From: JBBKWQ01 sp037969115
Lineage (GTDB): Bacteria > Actinomycetota > Acidimicrobiia > Acidimicrobiales > Ilumatobacteraceae
DNA: 9,821 nt
NCBI GenBank assembly: GCA_037969115.1
Contig: JBBKWQ010000419.1
Location: forward strand, 1 to 9,821
Reading direction: 5' to 3'
A model generated the notes under the pieces. It was not told the origin of the DNA, searched no databases, and saw only the letters and a list, made by a program, of their open reading frames with translations. The position numbers and the translations under genes were made by a program. Below, in pieces: positions 6,508-9,821 of the stretch; the stretch's first letter is position 1, and each line of letters begins with the position of its first letter.

Positions 6508-8971
6508 CGCAACCCGCCTCGAGTGCCGCCATGAGATCGTCACCGGAACACGGATCGACGATCGGACGACCGATCGCCTCGAAGAAGCTGTCGGCCGGGC
6601 GCTGGTATGTGCCGGCCACCTGCACCACGTAACCCGCGCCACGCTTGGCCAGCACCGTGATGGTCACTCCATGTGCCGCGAGCGTCTCGCCCACGCCGAC
6701 CACATGGGCGTACGAGCCGGAGACGCCGACGGCCTGGCGCTGCCGGCGACGCGTGCTGTAGCCATCGACGATCTGACCGTTTCCGACCGGACGCTGATCG
6801 ATGAGGTGCACCGCCACGCCGGGTTTCTGGGAACTCGCGTCGAACCCCGTCGCCGGCCGAGCCTCGATCGACATCATGCTCGACGATTGACCGGCCTCAC
6901 GCACCAGCACCATCTGGTTGCCGGCACGCATCGGAGCGTCGAGGGTGACGTTGACGGTGCCGGTGTCGTGCACGACAACGCGATCACCGCCGAACCATCC
7001 ACTCGCGAATCGGTTGAACGCCAGCGTGTTCGGCGGCGAGCACAGCCAACTGCGGCCACCGCTCTGGCAATAGCCCTCGATCGGCGCACCGCTCATCAAG
7101 TCGAGGTTGTTGTCGTACGGATACCCGGCGTCGATGTAGGAGTGCGGCCAGTGCAACGTGTGGCCGATCTCGTGGGCCACCACGAGCGGGCTCGGGAGCT
7201 CCGCGGTCGATCTGCCACCCACCCACAGGCCCCGGCGTGACTGGTTCGGGGCGCCGCTCTCGAACACGTCGGTGTCGAGGCCGTAGGAGTAGATGAGACC
7301 GGGCCCGCCGAAGCCCAAGAATTCGGCAGAGTCACGGGTATCGGTGGCGAGTACGTTGGTGAACGAACCGCCGGTGGCGGCCCCCGCCCGGTCGAGACAT
7401 GCATCGGGACCGTCCGAGTCGGTCAGCGGAATTCGCCCGAGTGGCGAGAACGTCGCCGTGTACTGCCCCTGCGAGATCGCAGTGAAGTAGGGCGAGACCT
7501 CGTCGTTGGCCCACGCCGAAACGACGTTCTCGTCGACGGTGACAGGCCAAGTTTCCGTGTAGAACTCGTTCGTCGTCGTCGACGGCACGTCGCACACCCA
7601 CACCGCGATGCGGTCGATGCCGATGCCGCGGTGCAGTTCCGAGAAACGAACCAGATCGGAGGTCGGCGTGTTCGTGGCGGGCATCGACGGACACATCGCC
7701 GCCGGCCCGGTTGGCGCCGGCCCGGCGAGAAAGCCGATCACGTCGACGATGTAGTCGGCAGAACCGACGGTGGAGATGCAGATGTCGCCGCGCGACCCGA
7801 GTGCGGCGATCACGAGGTTCGGGATCGTCTGTCCGGTCGCGAAGTTGAGGTTCGACACCTCGGGGCGGCTCCGACCTTGTGGGTAGACGGTCGCATATCC
7901 GACGTCGAGCGCCGCTACGGCCGTCACGTTGAGCACGACGGCCGACACGTTGGCCGGCACCCCGGCGCGGCCGGCGACGTCGAGTTGGATCGCTGTGTTG
8001 CTCGGCTGGGTCCCGCCACCGCGGAAGCGCTGATCGATGGTGCGCGGACCGACACGAGTGTCGAGCAGGCGCGCCGGCGCGACGAGGGGCGTGAAGGATC
8101 GTGTCGGCAACACTCCGGCGACGTCGACGATCAGGTCGGCCTCGGCCGAGATGAAAATGCACACCATGCCGCCCGTGCCGATCTTCGTGATGACGGCATT
8201 CGGGACGGTCTGGTTCAGGTCGAAGTTCAGGTTCGACGCCTCGGGCTTGGCCGCGTCGCATGGGTAGACGGTCGCGAATCCGAAGTCCTGAGTATCGGTG
8301 ACGGTGACGTTCAACACTGCGGAGGGTGCCGCTTCCGGCACGCCGGCGCGCCCGGCGACTCTGACCTGGCGCGTTGATCCGGCGGCGATTCGTCCGCCGC
8401 CCGAATCGAGGCCGTCGTACGTCTTTCCACCGCGGGTGTCGACCAGGCGGCGCGGTTCTGGCAGCGGCGAGTATGCAGCCTCGGGGAATACGCCCGAGAC
8501 GTCGACGAGCAGGTGCACGGTGCTCGACACGAAGAGGCAGACGCCGCCAGCGGTGCCGACCTTGGCGATGACCGCGTTGGGAATCGTCTGCCCCGTTCGA
8601 TAGTTCAGGTTCGATGCCTCGGGCCGTCCGGCACCGCACGGGAAGACCGTGACGTATCCGGCGTCCTGACCTTCGGTCGCGGTCACGTTGAGCACCACGG
8701 AGTTGACCGAGGCGATCACACCGCCCCGTCCGGCGACGGTGAGCTCGAAGGTCTGGCTCGCCTGGACCGGCCCGCCGCCGGAGAATTGGCCGTCGACGGT
8801 CTGACCACCCCGAGTGTCGAGCAGCCGTTGCGGTTCGGGCAGCGGAACGTACTGCGAGGTGGCAGAAACCGTATGCGTTCCTGCCGTGGGAGCCACGGTG
8901 ACCACTGCGAGCGCGATCGGAAGCACGGCCCCAAAGGCAAGCGCAGATCGAACGAAACCTCTGGTCACCAC
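6500..8971 (-). CDS. Secreted metzincin-like metalloprotease with three N-terminal beta-rich repeat modules
   Basis: An 823-aa exported protein. From the first of two adjacent GTG codons the N-terminus is a typical signal peptide (basic VTRGFVR, hydrophobic core about 10-27, possible cleavage after VSA near 37). Three tandem modules of 126-residue period follow (41-163, 167-289, 293-415), each with an LDTR motif, NVT, SNLN, a GQTIPN-like motif and a closing VDV-G segment; such modules recur in secreted actinobacterial proteins and may mediate surface or polymer binding. The C-terminal part carries the zinc motif HEIGHTLHWPH (H600, E601, H604, H610) and a likely Met-turn LDLMSG (M626), then NRFASGWFGGDRV, resembling M6/M11-type metzincins. 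The usual Gly of HExxHxxGxxH is His607. The open frame runs to 9076 but those 35 codons precede the signal peptide and nearly touch the divergent gene, so I shortened it. Substrate unknown; it runs convergently to hemL. Confidence 0.82.
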   Translation of the reverse strand: MVTRGFVRSALAFGAVLPIALAVVTVAPTAGTHTVSATSQYVPLPEPQRLLDTRGGQTVDGQFSGGGPVQASQTFELTVAGRGGVIASVNSVVLNVTATEGQDAGYVTVFPCGAGRPEASNLNYRTGQTIPNAVIAKVGTAGGVCLFVSSTVHLLVDVSGVFPEAAYSPLPEPRRLVDTRGGKTYDGLDSGGGRIAAGSTRQVRVAGRAGVPEAAPSAVLNVTVTDTQDFGFATVYPCDAAKPEASNLNFDLNQTVPNAVITKIGTGGMVCIFISAEADLIVDVAGVLPTRSFTPLVAPARLLDTRVGPRTIDQRFRGGGTQPSNTAIQLDVAGRAGVPANVSAVVLNVTAVAALDVGYATVYPQGRSRPEVSNLNFATGQTIPNLVIAALGSRGDICISTVGSADYIVDVIGFLAGPAPTGPAAMCPSMPATNTPTSDLVRFSELHRGIGIDRIAVWVCDVPSTTTNEFYTETWPVTVDENVVSAWANDEVSPYFTAISQGQYTATFSPLGRIPLTDSDGPDACLDRAGAATGGSFTNVLATDTRDSAEFLGFGGPGLIYSYGLDTDVFESGAPNQSRRGLWVGGRSTAELPSPLVVAHEIGHTLHWPHSYIDAGYPYDNNLDLMSGAPIEGYCQSGGRSWLCSPPNTLAFNRFASGWFGGDRVVVHDTGTVNVTLDAPMRAGNQMVLVREAGQSSSMMSIEARPATGFDASSQKPGVAVHLIDQRPVGNGQIVDGYSTRRRQRQAVGVSGSYAHVVGVGETLAAHGVTITVLAKRGAGYVVQVAGTYQRPADSFFEAIGRPIVDPCSGDDLMAALEAGCVR
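7727..8095 (-). repeat. Third copy of the LDTR/SNLN module
   Basis: Residues 293-415 of the protease, beginning FTPLVAPARLLDT. It keeps NVT, SNLNF and GQTIPN but has Gln (365) where copies 1 and 2 have Cys in their FPC/YPC motif, while the later Cys (398) remains. It is the most diverged copy and sits next to the protease domain. Confidence 0.85.
8105..8473 (-). repeat. Second copy of the LDTR/SNLN module
   Basis: Residues 167-289, beginning YSPLPEPRRLVDTRGG and closing with VDVAGVLP. It has paired cysteines at 238 and 271, likely a disulfide after export. DNA similarity to copies 1 and 3 is plainest around the segment encoding the SNLN motif (plus strand caggttcga.gcctcgggc). Confidence 0.88.
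8483..8851 (-). repeat. First copy of the LDTR/SNLN module
   Basis: Residues 41-163, directly after the signal peptide, beginning YVPLPEPQRLLDTRGG and closing with VDVSGVFP. Cysteines at 112 and 145 correspond to those of copy 2. All three copies are 123 residues long with identical 126-residue spacing, pointing to duplication of one module. Confidence 0.88.
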
Positions 8972-9076
8972 AGCATTCTGCCGCAGACCGACACCGAAGT
9001 GAAAGCGCGGCAGGGTCAGGGGCGCCCACGGTGTGCAGCCAATTCGACCGGTTTGACGCACTAGCGTCGCCGTCAC
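8972..9076. other. Divergent intergenic region
   Basis: These 105 nt separate the protease gene from the small membrane protein gene and must hold both promoters if each has its own. On the plus strand TAGCGT (9062-9067) is a plausible -10 for the rightward gene. On the minus strand CAGAAT, 6 nt before the second GTG (8968), is a weaker candidate for the protease. I see no Shine-Dalgarno in front of either gene and no strong inverted repeat. Confidence 0.45.
9062..9067 (+). promoter_or_regulatory. Candidate -10 element for the four-Cys membrane protein gene
   Basis: TAGCGT fits TANNNT and is the same hexamer found before the leftward operon. Transcription would start about 3 nt before the ATG, nearly leaderless, consistent with the lack of a Shine-Dalgarno. 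No matching -35 at standard spacing. Confidence 0.35.
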
Positions 9077-9796
9077 ATGCGGCAGATCTTCAGCATCCGA
9101 TTCTGGGCCGCCGTCGGCGCGCTGTTCGGGCTGTTCCTGCTTCTCTTCATCATCTTTCGCACTGCCGACGCCATCGAAGGCGACGCACCCACTTCGGGCG
9201 TGATCGAGACAGATGACACCAATCCGGACGGATCACCGGTCGAGATCGTCCAGACGCACCGGATCGATCTCGTGTCGTTGGTGTTCACCGTCCGGGGCGA
9301 CGAGTTCGGCATCGCGCCCGACGGAACGTCGACCGGTTACGCCGAACTGGTACTCGACGCCGACCGAACCATCCGCATCGTGTCGAACACGCCGGGCGAG
9401 ATCTCGTGCGACAACATGCAGACCATCGGCGGTTGCGCCATCGTTGCCGACCTCCTCGGCGAGGCGGTCGTGTGGTTCGCGCTGGTGCCGATGAGTGAGA
9501 ACTTCACGGTCGAGTTCCCCGCCATCGTCGAGCTCGTCGACGGGTACGCAACACTCACCAACGGGTGGCAGCTGCCGTATCAACCGATCCTGAACCGTCG
9601 CTGCGAGGACGAGTTCGAATCGTTCAGCGAGTGGCAGGCGGAACTCGGTACGTCCTACACATCGGTCTTCACGCTCGAAGACCGGATGCTCACCGATGTG
9701 GTCTGCGACGAGAACCCGACCGAGGCCATCACCTCCGCTTCCGTGCCGCCGACCAGCGCCGACGCGCTCGAAGTCACCGACTCCGACGGCGGCTGA
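9077..9796 (+). CDS. Membrane-anchored extracytoplasmic protein of unknown function
   Basis: A 239-aa protein I do not recognise. Basic residues (R2, R8) precede one hydrophobic helix at about 9-27 (AVGALFGLFLLLFII), followed by an acidic stretch. This implies an N-terminal anchor, not cleaved, with the remainder outside the membrane. The exported part (about 55-212) looks beta-rich (TGYAELVLDADRTIRIV, ENFTVEFPAIVELVDGYATL) and has four cysteines (111, 120, 176, 210), enough for two disulfides. The tail (213-239) is Thr/Ser/Asp-rich and probably unstructured. The ATG directly precedes the anchor and no alternative is better placed. It is divergent from the secreted protease, so a functional link is possible but not shown. 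Confidence 0.8.
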   Translation: MRQIFSIRFWAAVGALFGLFLLLFIIFRTADAIEGDAPTSGVIETDDTNPDGSPVEIVQTHRIDLVSLVFTVRGDEFGIAPDGTSTGYAELVLDADRTIRIVSNTPGEISCDNMQTIGGCAIVADLLGEAVVWFALVPMSENFTVEFPAIVELVDGYATLTNGWQLPYQPILNRRCEDEFESFSEWQAELGTSYTSVFTLEDRMLTDVVCDENPTEAITSASVPPTSADALEVTDSDGG

Positions 9797-9821
9797 GCCC
9801 GACGCACGCGCGCGACCGGGA

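Noticed and set aside
5145..6632. 495-residue plus-strand open frame overlapping hemL in another frame
   Set aside because: Arg-rich out-of-frame translation, whereas the hemL frame carries the PLP lysine and all family motifs.
7332..9029. 565-residue minus-strand open frame overlapping the protease gene
   Set aside because: Arg-dominated shadow of the frame that contains the signal peptide, repeat modules and zinc motif.
8972..9076. 35-codon N-terminal extension of the protease from a GTG at 9076
   Set aside because: It would put residues ahead of a normal signal peptide and leave no promoter space before the divergent gene starting at 9077.
9797..9821. Alternating CG stretch at the window end
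   Set aside because: Only a few dinucleotides in a GC-rich background, with no gene or hairpin that can be judged before the sequence ends.

Overview
The window is a compact, high-GC (roughly two thirds G+C by eye) chromosomal segment. I infer an actinobacterium, most likely of the class Acidimicrobiia (Ilumatobacter-like). The basis is the codon use, the hemB-hemL pair, an actinobacterial 'hydrolytic protein'-type membrane protein, and a secreted protein with tandem copies of the 'LLDTR ... NVT ... SNLN ... GQTIPN' beta-rich module that is common in that lineage. The placement is inferred without a database search. I see no mobile element, prophage, CRISPR array, tRNA or rRNA.

Left part (32-4044, minus strand): three genes read in the same direction. 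A single-pass membrane protein with Ig-like domains (4044-2776) is followed after 72 nt by two tandem CNNM/CorC-type membrane proteins (2703-1327 and 1330-32). The two CNNM genes overlap by ATGA, so they are probably translationally coupled and may form a heterodimeric Mg2+/cation transporter.

Middle (4130-6477, plus strand): hemB and hemL also overlap by ATGA. HemB condenses two 5-aminolevulinates to porphobilinogen. HemL makes 5-aminolevulinate from glutamate-1-semialdehyde. The pair therefore encodes consecutive steps of C5-pathway tetrapyrrole synthesis. HemL carries an unusual N-terminal extension with four cysteines exactly five residues apart, and HemB has a mixed Cys/Asp metal site. 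The 85-nt divergent gap between hemB and the leftward operon holds a perfect 6-6-6 inverted repeat and probable leaderless -10 elements for both directions.

Right part: a large secreted metzincin-like metalloprotease with three N-terminal modules of 126-residue period (8971-6500, minus) runs convergently into hemL, with a short hairpin at the junction. Divergent from it is a small membrane-anchored, four-cysteine protein of unknown function (9077-9796, plus).

Most of the window is housekeeping. I did not find a clearly new multi-gene system. The items most worth checking are the periodic Cys extension of HemL, the zinc-site variant and modular build of the protease, the apparent leaderless transcription, and the inverted repeat in the hem divergent promoter.
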